From an uncultured Oscillospiraceae bacterium (GTDB lineage Bacteria; Bacillota; Clostridia; Oscillospirales; Oscillospiraceae): a stretch of 38,882 nt of DNA. Below are positions 30,478 through 38,319 of this stretch, piece by piece. Numbering within the stretch: the stretch's first letter is position 1; the number at the start of each line of letters is the position of its first letter. Under the pieces are notes generated by a model. The model saw only the letters and a list, made by a program, of their open reading frames with translations, ran no database searches and was not told the DNA's origin. Both the position numbers and the translations under genes were made by a program. The stretch is from contig CATZRD010000021.1 of assembly GCA_958423465.1 (NCBI GenBank), positions 1 through 38,882 of the forward strand. Reading direction: 5' to 3'.

Positions 30478-31386
30478 ATGAAGGATTTTTCCAAGTATCA
30501 GGGAATCTTCCCCGCGTTCTATGCCTGCTATGACAAGAACGGGGAGATCAGCCCCGAGGCCACCCGCGCCCTGGCCCGCTATCTGCTGAACAAGGGCGTG
30601 AAGGGCCTGTATGTGGGCGGCTCCTCCGGCGAGTGCATCTACCAGAGCGTGGCGGAGCGGAAGCTGACCCTGGAGAACGTGATGGCGGAAGTGGGCGGCA
30701 AGATGACCATTATCGCCCATGTGGCCTGCAACAACACCGCCGACAGCCGGGAGCTGGCCGCCCACGCCGAGAGCCTGGGGGTGGACGCCATCGCCGCCAT
30801 TCCCCCCATCTACTTCCATCTGCCCCCCAAGGCCATCGCCAAGTATTGGAACGACATCTCCGACGCCGCTCCCAACACGGATTTCATCATCTACAACATC
30901 CCCCAGCTGGCCGGCGTGGCCCTGACCGTGCCCCTGCTCCAGGAGATGCTGAAAAATCCCCGGTGCGTCGGCGTGAAGAACTCCTCCATGCCCGTCCAGG
31001 ACATCCAGATGTGGAAGGACGAGGGCGCCATCGTGTTCAACGGCCCCGATGAGCAGCTGCTCAGCGGCCTGGCCGCCGGCGCTATCGGCGGGATCGGCGG
31101 CACCTACGCTGCCATGCCGGAGCTGTTCCTGAAGATCCGGGAGTGCTACCTCTCCGGTCAGATGGAGACCGGCCGGGAGATCCAGAACGAGTGCTGCCGC
31201 ATCATCTACAAGCTGTGCTCCGCTCAGGGCAATATGTACGCGGTCATCAAGGAAGTCATCCGTCTCCAGGGCGGTCCCGATGTGGGCGGCGTCCGCGCGC
31301 CTCTGCTGGAGCTGGCGGAGAGTGACCACGCTGTCACGGTGGAGGCGGCCCAGATGATCGCCGACGCCATCGCCAAGTATTGCTGA
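30478..31386 (+). CDS. nanA: NanA, N-acetylneuraminate lyase
   Basis: NanA splits sialic acid (Neu5Ac) into ManNAc and pyruvate by a Schiff-base mechanism. The 302-aa DapA-like barrel has Schiff-base Lys 167 in 'CVGVKNSS', Tyr 139 in 'FIIYNIP' and the carboxylate-binding 'GGSSGEC' (~47-53), all at family positions. AAGGAG (30465-30470) precedes ATG 30478. It sits between yhcH and nagB in the transporter operon. The 3' end shows a 13-bp tandem duplication that runs into the nanA-nagB gap. Confidence 0.95.
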   Translation: MKDFSKYQGIFPAFYACYDKNGEISPEATRALARYLLNKGVKGLYVGGSSGECIYQSVAERKLTLENVMAEVGGKMTIIAHVACNNTADSRELAAHAESLGVDAIAAIPPIYFHLPPKAIAKYWNDISDAAPNTDFIIYNIPQLAGVALTVPLLQEMLKNPRCVGVKNSSMPVQDIQMWKDEGAIVFNGPDEQLLSGLAAGAIGGIGGTYAAMPELFLKIRECYLSGQMETGREIQNECCRIIYKLCSAQGNMYAVIKEVIRLQGGPDVGGVRAPLLELAESDHAVTVEAAQMIADAIAKYC

Positions 31387-31400
31387 AGCGTATTGCTGAA
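31377..31400 (+). repeat. 13-bp tandem duplication at the nanA-nagB junction
   Basis: GTATTGCTGAA occurs at 31377-31387 and again at 31390-31400, an offset of 13 bp. The first copy contains the last codons and stop of nanA; the second directly precedes the nagB ribosome site GGAGG. Confidence 0.8.
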
Positions 31401-31415
31401 GGAGGAATTTTACAA

Positions 31416-32144
31416 ATGAAGATCTATGTTGCTGAGGACTATAAGGGCATGAGCCGCAAGGCGGCCAACATCGTCTCCGCCCATGTGATCCTGAACCCCG
31501 CCTGTGTGCTGGGCCTGGCTACCGGTTCTACCCCCATTGGGATGTATCAGCAGCTTATCGACTGGTACCGGAAGGGCGACCTGGACTTCAGTCAGGTGAA
31601 GAGCGTGAATCTGGACGAGTATGTGGGGCTGGCTCCCACCCATGACCAGAGCTACCGCTACTTCATGCAGGACAACCTCTTTGACCATGTGAACATCGAC
31701 GCCGCCAACACCAACGTTCCCAACGGCCTGGCTCCGGACCCCGAGGCGGAGTGCCTGCGGTACAACCAGGTGATTCGGGATCTGGGCGGCATCGATATCC
31801 AGGTGCTGGGCATTGGCCACAACGGCCACATCGGCTTCAACGAGCCGGACCACGCCTTTGAGCTGGAGACCCATGTGGTGGAGCTGACCGAGAGCACCAT
31901 CCAGGCCAACGCCCGGTTCTTCGCCTCCGAGGACGAGGTTCCCCGCAGGGCCATGACCATGGGCATCAAGTCCATCATGCAGGCCCGCCAGATTCTGGTG
32001 GTGGTCTCCGGCGCGGACAAGGCGGACATCATCAAGACCGCCTTTACCGGCCCTGTGACCCCCCAGGTCCCCGCCTCCATCCTGCAGATGCACCCCAATG
32101 TCTGCCTGGTGGGCGACAAGGCCGCCCTCAGCAAGATTCTGTAA
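31416..32144 (+). CDS. nagB: NagB, glucosamine-6-phosphate deaminase
   Basis: NagB converts glucosamine-6-phosphate to fructose-6-phosphate and ammonia, the last step before glycolysis. The 242-aa protein has the phosphate loop 'ATGSTPIGMY' (~35-44), catalytic Asp 67 in 'VNLDEY' and 'GIGHNGHIGFNEP' with His 138. Its length is that of the short Gram-positive form without the E. coli allosteric tail. AAGGAGG (31400-31406) precedes ATG 31416. It is the last gene of the transporter operon. Confidence 0.96.
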   Translation: MKIYVAEDYKGMSRKAANIVSAHVILNPACVLGLATGSTPIGMYQQLIDWYRKGDLDFSQVKSVNLDEYVGLAPTHDQSYRYFMQDNLFDHVNIDAANTNVPNGLAPDPEAECLRYNQVIRDLGGIDIQVLGIGHNGHIGFNEPDHAFELETHVVELTESTIQANARFFASEDEVPRRAMTMGIKSIMQARQILVVVSGADKADIIKTAFTGPVTPQVPASILQMHPNVCLVGDKAALSKIL

Positions 32145-32167
32145 TTCGCGGCTTCATAAGGCGCAGG

Positions 32168-32200
32168 AGAGGCCCCGTCCAGGCGGACGGGGCCTCTTTT
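32168..32200 (+). terminator. rho-independent terminator after nagB
   Basis: AGAGGCCCCGTCC and GGACGGGGCCTCT form a 13-bp stem with a 4-nt loop, followed by TTT. Confidence 0.88.
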
Positions 32201-32225
32201 CCGCCGCCGGGGGCACGGTTTTCCG

Positions 32226-32254
32226 TTGTAATTTTCTGCCGGGCGTGGTATAGT
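32226..32254 (+). promoter_or_regulatory. promoter of the ATP-grasp to larC run
   Basis: TTGTAA (32226-32231), 17-bp spacer, TATAGT (32249-32254). Confidence 0.75.
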
Positions 32255-32287
32255 AAAATGAATCATGTAAGAGAGAGGAGCCGCGCC

Positions 32288-33466
32288 ATGACCGCCATCG
32301 TCACCGACGTCCATTACCGTATGTCTCTGGCCCTGATTCGGGATCTGGCCCAGGCCGGGGTCCGGGTGATCTGCTGCGAGCGGCGGGGCGTGAGCGCGCC
32401 CCTGGGCTTCGCCTCCCGGTATACGGACCGAACGGCGCTTCTGCCGGAGACGGGCTGGCTGGACGCCCTCTATGACCTCTGCGCCGCCGTGACGGCGGAG
32501 GAGGGGGAGCGTCCCGCCCTTCTGCCGGTAGGGGCCGCCACTCTGGCGGAGCTGGCCCGGGAGCCGGCGCGGGAGCGGTTTTCCGGCGTGTGCGGGCTGT
32601 GCGTCCCCACGCCGGAGCAGCTGGACCTCTTCAACAGCAAGCGCCGGGCGGCGGAGCTGGCCCGGGAGCTGGGCGTGCCGGCACCGGAAGCATTTGTCCG
32701 GCGTCCGGGGGAGACTCCGGAGGCGTTTGCCGGCCGCCTGCCCCTGCCCTGCGTGGTCAAGCCCCTGTGCGGGGAGAAGCTGGGCCTGAGCGCCGCCGAC
32801 CGCTATGCCGTCTGCGCCGCGCCGGAGGAGGCCGCGGCGGCCATCCGCCATTTTGAGGACCTGGCGGGGGAGCCGCCGGTGGTCCAGGCGTACCTGTCCG
32901 GCGGCGCCCTGGGCTGCTCCGTGCTGGCGGAGGAGGGCCGGGTGATCGCCTCCATCTGCCACCGCCGGGTGCGGGAATACCCGGTGTCCGGCGGGCCATC
33001 CGCCTGCTGCGACTGCGTGGAGCGGCCGGATCTGACGGCCTGGGCCGCCCGCATGGTGGAGCGGGTGGGCTATACGGGCCTGGCCATGTTTGAGTTCAAG
33101 GAGGACGCCGCCGGCGAGGCCCGCCTGCTGGAGGTGAACCCCCGGATCTGGGGGACCTTCCCCCTGACCCGGGCGTCCGGCAGCGGGATGTCTCTGCTGT
33201 GGTGCCTGCTGGCCTGGAACCGGGGAAACCCGGACCGGGCCGCCGCTGTGCCGCCTCCGGCGAAGCCCCGGCCCTGCCGGATGCGCTTTGTGCCCTCGGA
33301 CCTGATGAGCGGTCTGGGCTATCTCCGGCGGGGAGAGCTTCGCCGGGGCCTGGCCGCCGCCGGGGACCTGTTCCGACCCACGGTGCGGGACGGGCTGTGG
33401 GAGTGGTCCGACCCGGGACCGGGCCTGATGTACTACAAATCTCTTTTCCGAAAGGACAAGCCATGA
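32288..33466 (+). CDS. ATP-grasp ligase (carbamoyl-phosphate-synthase-like)
   Basis: This 392-aa protein is an ATP-grasp enzyme, which makes a C-N or similar bond through an acyl-phosphate. The N-terminal third is a Rossmann-like preATP domain ('AIVTDVHYRMSLALIRDL'). The core follows with 'LPCVVKPLCGEKLG' (ATP lysine), 'VVQAYLSGGALGCSVL' and the metal-binding 'LLEVNPRIWGTF' (Glu/Asn). The last ~90 residues are unassigned. The acceptor is unknown; similar genes occur with cell-surface glycan loci. ATG 32288 has GAGAGGAG upstream; ATG 32258 has no site. Its stop overlaps the start of the PHP gene by 4 bp. Confidence 0.85.
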   Translation: MTAIVTDVHYRMSLALIRDLAQAGVRVICCERRGVSAPLGFASRYTDRTALLPETGWLDALYDLCAAVTAEEGERPALLPVGAATLAELAREPARERFSGVCGLCVPTPEQLDLFNSKRRAAELARELGVPAPEAFVRRPGETPEAFAGRLPLPCVVKPLCGEKLGLSAADRYAVCAAPEEAAAAIRHFEDLAGEPPVVQAYLSGGALGCSVLAEEGRVIASICHRRVREYPVSGGPSACCDCVERPDLTAWAARMVERVGYTGLAMFEFKEDAAGEARLLEVNPRIWGTFPLTRASGSGMSLLWCLLAWNRGNPDRAAAVPPPAKPRPCRMRFVPSDLMSGLGYLRRGELRRGLAAAGDLFRPTVRDGLWEWSDPGPGLMYYKSLFRKDKP

Positions 33467-34224
33467 TCTGCCGAGCCGATCTTCACGTTCACACCGACGC
33501 CTCCATGGACGGCCTGTCGTCCTTGGCCCGGCAGGCCGCCGCCGCCCGGGCCGCCGGCCTTGACGCCATGGCCGTCACCGACCACAACCGATGCGCCGCC
33601 CTTCCGGACCGTTTGGAGGGGGTGCTGCTGATCCCCGGCTGCGAGGTGTCCACCCAGGCGGGGCACATTCTGGGCCTGTTTCTGGAGGGGCCCCTGGATC
33701 TGGAGATCCTGAGGGCCGGGGGCCTTCCCACCGGGGAGGCGGCGGTGGAGGAGATCCACCGCCGGGGAGGACTGGCGGTGCTGGCCCACCCCTATGCGTC
33801 CCCCTCCGCCGCGCCGGAGAAGCTGTCCCTGGCATTGGACGGCGTGGAGGCCGCCAACGCCCGGGCCGCCTTTAAGGCGCCGGACGCCAACCGTCAGGCG
33901 GCGGCGCTGGCGAAGGGCTGGGGCCTGGCCGCCACCGGCGGCAGCGACGGCCACAGCCGCCATGAGGTGGGAAACGCCTACACGGAGCTGACCTGCGGGG
34001 AGCTGACCCTGCCGGAGCTGAAGGAGGCCCTGAAACGGGGGGACTGCCGCCCGGTGCTGAAACGGAACACCCCCTGTTTCCGAAAGGGCCTCAGCCAGCT
34101 GGGCAAGGCCCGCCGCCAGAAAAGCGCCAGGGCCCTGGTCAGGGGCCTGGCCTATCTGGCCTACTGTTGCGGAAAAGACCTGCTGCGCCTGCCTCAGGCG
34201 CGCTTTCGGGAAAGGAGCGAGTGA
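33463..34224 (+). CDS. PHP-domain metal-dependent phosphoesterase
   Basis: This 253-aa protein has a PHP domain: 'RADLHVHTD' (His 8, His 10, Asp 12), 'AVTDHN', 'VLAHPYA' and 'GGSDGHS' provide the metal ligands. Such proteins hydrolyse phosphomonoesters or phosphodiesters such as pAp or histidinol phosphate; the substrate here is unknown. The last ~50 residues are basic and outside the domain. ATG 33463 overlaps the stop of the ATP-grasp gene (ATGA), with AAAGGA just upstream, so the two are translationally coupled. Confidence 0.88.
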   Translation: MICRADLHVHTDASMDGLSSLARQAAAARAAGLDAMAVTDHNRCAALPDRLEGVLLIPGCEVSTQAGHILGLFLEGPLDLEILRAGGLPTGEAAVEEIHRRGGLAVLAHPYASPSAAPEKLSLALDGVEAANARAAFKAPDANRQAAALAKGWGLAATGGSDGHSRHEVGNAYTELTCGELTLPELKEALKRGDCRPVLKRNTPCFRKGLSQLGKARRQKSARALVRGLAYLAYCCGKDLLRLPQARFRERSE

Positions 34225-34226
34225 AT

Positions 34227-35567
34227 ATGTCCCTGCTGACCAGATCCATCGGCGCCGCCAAGAAGGTGAAGCACCATTTTCAGGACCAGATCCGGCAGCG
34301 CACGCCGGTGTACCTGTCTCCGGTACGCCGCATCGAGCGGGTGGCCCTGGAGGAGCGCCTGTGCGCCATGACCTTTGACGACGGCCCCTGCCGCCTCAGC
34401 GCCGCACCCGACGATTTCGGCGGCAAGCCCCTGACCCTGGTGCTGGCGGAGACCCTGGAGCGTTACGGCGCAAGAGGGTCCTTCGACGTGGTGGGGGACA
34501 CCTCCGGCAACTACCCGGACGTGGCGGGCAAGCACGGCTCCGCCACCTGGGGCGGCGTGGCCTACGACCACTACCCCGACTTCGGCAAAGACGCCGACGG
34601 CGGGGCGGAAAACTGCGGCGAGCTGGTGGAGCGCCTGCTCCGGGGCGGGCACGAGATCACCAGCCACACCTACTCCCATGTGCTGTTCGGGAAGAAGAAC
34701 CTGGTATACAGCAGCCGCCATACCATGGCGGGGCTGGAGGACGTGGTGGCGGACCTGGAGAAGCTCCACCGCCTGATGCGGGAGCGATACGGCTATACCG
34801 TCCGGCTGTCCCGCCCGCCCCACTATGTGGACGGCATCGCCGGGGGCTTTTCCAGCTACGACGCCTACGCCAGGCTGGGCTACCAGTACATGGCGGCCAG
34901 TTTCGACGGCGCGGGCTGGCTGCCTCTGGCCACCTATGAGGCGGAGGTGGAGGCCACCTGGAAGCCCATGGAGCAGAAGCTCAAGGAGGACCCGGACTAC
35001 TTCCGGGGCCAGATCATTTTCCAGAAAGACGGTTACAACATGGCCCGCCGGTCCCCCATCGCCCACGGGCTGGACCGGCAGCTGGAGCTGCTGACCCAGG
35101 CGGGTTACCGGGTGGTCACGGTGTCGGAGCTGCTGGCGCGGTCCCCCTTCCTGGACCTGCCCCAGAGCGACAGCCGGGCCGCCGCGGCCAAAGCGCTGCT
35201 GGACGGGGGCTGGTGCCCGGCCTACCGGGACAACTCCCTCCGGGCGGACACGGTGCTGACCCGGGGCGAGCTGGCCATGATGGCCTTCGGCTGGGCGGGG
35301 GTGGACGACAGGATCGCCCTGATCCGGGGAGACCGGGCCTGCCCCTGGTCCGATGTGAAAAAGGACCATCCCTACGCCGGGGCCCTGCTCCAGGCGGAGA
35401 AGGCCGGATGCCTGCGGGCGGAGAACGGGGCCATGGGCCTCAGCCTGCCCGCCTCCGGCAGGGATATTGCCGGGGTGCTCTCCGCCCGGCTGGGGGCCGC
35501 GCCCAAGACCTGCCCCGACGCCGTCACCCACGGGGACTTCTTCCTGCTGGCGGCGGAGCTGCTGTGA
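34227..35567 (+). CDS. polysaccharide deacetylase with SLH-like C terminus
   Basis: This 446-aa protein has a NodB-type deacetylase domain: motif 1 'MTFDDGP' (~50), motif 2 'EITSHTYSH' with the two His ligands and motif 3 'RLSRPPHY'. Between motifs 1 and 2 lies a long insert. The last ~110 residues ('AYRDNSLRADTVLTRGELA', 'SDVKKDHPYAGALLQAEKAGCL') look like one and a half S-layer homology units. There is no signal peptide, which is odd for a protein expected to act on the cell wall. ATG 34227 has AAAGGAG (34211-34217) upstream and lies 2 bp after the PHP stop. Confidence 0.82.
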   Translation: MSLLTRSIGAAKKVKHHFQDQIRQRTPVYLSPVRRIERVALEERLCAMTFDDGPCRLSAAPDDFGGKPLTLVLAETLERYGARGSFDVVGDTSGNYPDVAGKHGSATWGGVAYDHYPDFGKDADGGAENCGELVERLLRGGHEITSHTYSHVLFGKKNLVYSSRHTMAGLEDVVADLEKLHRLMRERYGYTVRLSRPPHYVDGIAGGFSSYDAYARLGYQYMAASFDGAGWLPLATYEAEVEATWKPMEQKLKEDPDYFRGQIIFQKDGYNMARRSPIAHGLDRQLELLTQAGYRVVTVSELLARSPFLDLPQSDSRAAAAKALLDGGWCPAYRDNSLRADTVLTRGELAMMAFGWAGVDDRIALIRGDRACPWSDVKKDHPYAGALLQAEKAGCLRAENGAMGLSLPASGRDIAGVLSARLGAAPKTCPDAVTHGDFFLLAAELL

Positions 35568-35596
35568 CCGCGGGGGGAAGGACGGAGGGAGACGCT

Positions 35597-36343
35597 ATGG
35601 AACTGTCCCGATTTTTTCAGGAGAACCACCGGGCGGCCCTGGCCTTTTCCGGCGGCGCGGACTCCGCCTATCTGCTGTACGCCGCCTGTCGGGCCGGGGC
35701 GGAGGTACGGGCCTACTATGTGAAAACGCCCTTCCAGCCCGCCTTTGAGCTGGCGGACGCCCGCCGGCTGGCCCGGGAGTTGGGGGCGGACCTGACGGTG
35801 CTGGAGCTGAACATTCTGGCGGACCCGGCCATTGCCGTCAACCCGCCGGACCGGTGCTACCACTGCAAGAAGAAGCTCTTTTCCGCCATTGCCGCCCAGG
35901 CGGCGGCGGACGGCTTCGGGCTGCTGATGGACGGCACCAACGCCTCCGACGACGCCTCCGACCGGCCGGGGATGCGGGCGCTTCAGGAGCTGGCGGTGCG
36001 CTCCCCCCTGCGGGAGTGCGGCCTGACCAAGGACCGGATCCGGGCGCTGTCCCGGGAGGCGGGGCTTTTCACCTGGGACAAGCCCGCCTACGCCTGCCTG
36101 GCCACCCGGATTCCGGCGGGAGAGGCGGTCACGGCGGAGAAGCTGGCCGCCGTGGAGACGATGGAGGCCGGTCTGGCGGCCCTGGGCTTCCGGGACTTCC
36201 GGGTGCGGACAGAACGGGGCGCCGCCCGTCTCCAGGTGTGCGCGGAGCAGCTCCCGCTGGTCCTGGAGCGGCGGGAGGCCGTTCTGGCGGCGCTGAAGCC
36301 CTATTGCGGACAAGTCACGCTGGATCTGGAGGTGAGAGGATGA
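35597..36343 (+). CDS. larE: LarE, pyridinium dithioacid synthase (sulfur insertion for NPN cofactor)
   Basis: LarE adenylates the P2CMN precursor and transfers sulfur to it in making the nickel-pincer nucleotide (NPN) cofactor. The 248-aa protein has the PP-loop 'AFSGGADS' (~16-23), 'DGTNASDD' and 'ACLATRIP' with Cys 167 at the position where some LarE proteins carry the sacrificial cysteine. A further pair, Cys 87 and Cys 90 ('CYHC'), is present, so an iron-sulfur-cluster-dependent form is possible. ATG 35597 has GGAGGGAG upstream. Its stop overlaps larB in ATGA. It lies 29 bp after the deacetylase gene. Confidence 0.93.
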   Translation: MELSRFFQENHRAALAFSGGADSAYLLYAACRAGAEVRAYYVKTPFQPAFELADARRLARELGADLTVLELNILADPAIAVNPPDRCYHCKKKLFSAIAAQAAADGFGLLMDGTNASDDASDRPGMRALQELAVRSPLRECGLTKDRIRALSREAGLFTWDKPAYACLATRIPAGEAVTAEKLAAVETMEAGLAALGFRDFRVRTERGAARLQVCAEQLPLVLERREAVLAALKPYCGQVTLDLEVRG

Positions 36344-37098
36344 CCGGCGGCGTCAAGGATATTCTGCTGGCGGTGCAGCGGGGGGATCTGTCCGTGGAGG
36401 ACGCCCTGCTGCGGATCAAGACGGAGCCCTTCGAGGACCTGGGCTACGCCAAGGTGGACCTCCACCGCAAGGTCCGCCAGGGGGCGGCGGAGGTGATCTA
36501 CGGGGCCGGAAAGACCCCGGAGCAGATCTGCGGCATCGCGGATACCATGATCGCCGCCGGCCAGCGGACGGTGCTCATCACCCGGCTGACGCCGGAGGCG
36601 GCGGACCGGGTCCGCACGGCGCATCCGGATCTGCGGTACGAGCCGCAGGCCCGGGCGGGGGTCATCGGCCCTCTGCCGGAGCCGGACGGCATCGGAACCA
36701 TCGTGGTGGCCACCGGCGGCACCAGCGACATCCCGGTGGCGGAGGAGGCGGCCCTCACCGCCGAAGTCCACGGCAACCGGGTGGTGCGGCTGTACGACGT
36801 GGGAGTGGCCGGGGTCCACCGGCTGCTGGCCCATCTGGACCTCCTGATGAGCGCCAGCGTGGTCGTCGCCATCGCCGGGATGGAGGGGGCGCTGGCCAGC
36901 GTGCTGGGGGGCCTGGTGGACTGCCCGGTGATCGCCGTGCCCACCAGCGTAGGATACGGCGCGTCCTTCCAGGGGCTCAGCGCCCTGCTGTCCATGCTGA
37001 ACTCCTGCGCCAGCGGCGTGTCGGTGGTGAACATCGACAACGGCTTCGGCGCGGGCTATCTGGCCAGCATGATCAACCACATGGAGGCGAAACCATGA
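36340..37098 (+). CDS. larB: LarB, P2CMN synthase (NicNAD carboxylase/hydrolase)
   Basis: LarB carboxylates the nicotinic acid ring of NaAD and cleaves its diphosphate, the first step to the NPN cofactor. The 252-aa protein has an AIR-carboxylase-like core (PurE family): 'EVIYGAGKTPEQI', 'VATGGTSDIPVAEEA', 'VAGVHRLL', 'VAIAGMEGALASVLGGLV' and 'VPTSVGYGASFQGLSALL', all typical of LarB. ATG 36340 overlaps the larE stop; its own stop overlaps the larC start, so the three genes are translationally coupled. Confidence 0.95.
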   Translation: MTGGVKDILLAVQRGDLSVEDALLRIKTEPFEDLGYAKVDLHRKVRQGAAEVIYGAGKTPEQICGIADTMIAAGQRTVLITRLTPEAADRVRTAHPDLRYEPQARAGVIGPLPEPDGIGTIVVATGGTSDIPVAEEAALTAEVHGNRVVRLYDVGVAGVHRLLAHLDLLMSASVVVAIAGMEGALASVLGGLVDCPVIAVPTSVGYGASFQGLSALLSMLNSCASGVSVVNIDNGFGAGYLASMINHMEAKP

Positions 37099-38276
37099 GA
37101 ACGCTGTACATCGACTGCGGCATGGGGGCGGCGGGGGATATGCTCACCGCCGCCCTGCTGGAGCTGCTGCCGGACCCGGCGGCCTTTGTCCGGGAGCTGA
37201 ACGGCCTGGGCCTGCCCGGGGTGATCTGGCGCCTGGAGCGGACGGTGAAGTGCGGCGTCACCGGCAGCCGGGTCTCCGTTACAATCCAGGGCCATGAGGA
37301 GGGGGAGGACCGCGACGCCGGTCATGACCACCACCATCACACGCTGGCGGATATTGCCGCCGTCGTGCGCGCGCTGCCGGTATCGGAGAAGGTGAAGGAA
37401 AACGCCCTGGCGGTGTATGAGCGCATCGCCCGGGCGGAGAGCGAGGTCCACGGCGTGGCGGTGGAGGAGGTCCACTTCCACGAGGTGGGGGCCATGGACG
37501 CGGTGGCGGACGTTTTGGCGGTGTGCCTGCTGATGGAGCGGCTGGCGCCGGAGCGGGTGATCGCCTCCCCGGTCCATGTGGGCTGCGGCAGCGTCCGGTG
37601 CGCCCACGGGATCCTGCCGGTGCCAGCCCCGGCCACCGCCCTGCTGCTGAAGCATGTGCCCATTTACAGCGGCGAGGTCCAGGGAGAGCTGTGCACCCCC
37701 ACCGGCGCGGCCCTGCTGGTCCGCTTCGCGGACAGCTTCGGCCCCATGCCGGTAATGCGCGTCGGGGCCATCGGCTACGGCATGGGGAAGAAGGACTTTC
37801 CCCGGGCCAACTGCGTCCGGGCGCTGCTGGGGGAGACGGAGGAGACCGGCGACGCCGTGGCGGAGCTGCGGTGCGATCTGGACGACATGACCGGCGAGGC
37901 CCTGGGCTTCGCCATGGAGCGGCTGCTGGAGGCGGGGGCGCTGGACGTGTTCACCGCGCCGGTGGGAATGAAAAAGAGCCGCCCCGGCGTGGAGCTGACG
38001 GTGCTGTGCCGCCCGGAGGATCGGGAGGCCATGGTGGAGCTTATCTTCCGCCACACCACCACCTTGGGGGTGCGGGAAACTATGTGCCGCCGCTATACCC
38101 TTCAGCGGCGGGTGGAGACGGCGGATACCCCCTGGGGGCCTGTGGGCAAAAAGATATCCCAGGGCTACGGCGTCACCCGGGAGAAGCTGGAGTATGAGGA
38201 TCTGGCCCGCATCGCCCGGCAGGAGGGCGTGCCTCTGGCCCGGGCGGCGGCCCTGGCGGAGGAAAAACCGACATGA
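37095..38276 (+). CDS. larC: LarC, nickel-inserting enzyme of NPN cofactor synthesis
   Basis: LarC inserts nickel into the organic ligand to finish the NPN cofactor used by lactate racemase and related LarA enzymes. The 393-aa protein is encoded as one unbroken frame, unlike the frameshifted larC1/larC2 of Lactobacillus plantarum. It starts 'TLYIDCGMGAAGDM' and has a His-rich segment 'HDHHHH' (~76-81), a likely nickel-binding loop, then 'EEVHFHEVGAMDAV' and the family's C-terminal 'GMKKSRPG'. It overlaps larB by 4 bp and is followed by a strong terminator. No larA is in the window, so the client enzyme lies elsewhere. Confidence 0.95.
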   Translation: MRTLYIDCGMGAAGDMLTAALLELLPDPAAFVRELNGLGLPGVIWRLERTVKCGVTGSRVSVTIQGHEEGEDRDAGHDHHHHTLADIAAVVRALPVSEKVKENALAVYERIARAESEVHGVAVEEVHFHEVGAMDAVADVLAVCLLMERLAPERVIASPVHVGCGSVRCAHGILPVPAPATALLLKHVPIYSGEVQGELCTPTGAALLVRFADSFGPMPVMRVGAIGYGMGKKDFPRANCVRALLGETEETGDAVAELRCDLDDMTGEALGFAMERLLEAGALDVFTAPVGMKKSRPGVELTVLCRPEDREAMVELIFRHTTTLGVRETMCRRYTLQRRVETADTPWGPVGKKISQGYGVTREKLEYEDLARIARQEGVPLARAAALAEEKPT

Positions 38277-38282
38277 GAGGGA

Positions 38283-38314
38283 GGAGGCGCGGCCTTTTGG
38301 CCGCGCCTCCTTTT
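38283..38314 (+). terminator. rho-independent terminator after larC
   Basis: GGAGGCGCGGCC and GGCCGCGCCTCC form a perfect 12-bp stem with a TTTT loop, followed by TTTT. It ends the six-gene run starting at the promoter at 32226. Confidence 0.9.
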
Positions 38315-38319
38315 GTGTG

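Noticed and set aside
37095..38276. Programmed frameshift splitting larC into larC1/larC2
   Set aside because: The frame is continuous from ATG 37095 to the stop at 38276 with all family motifs in register.
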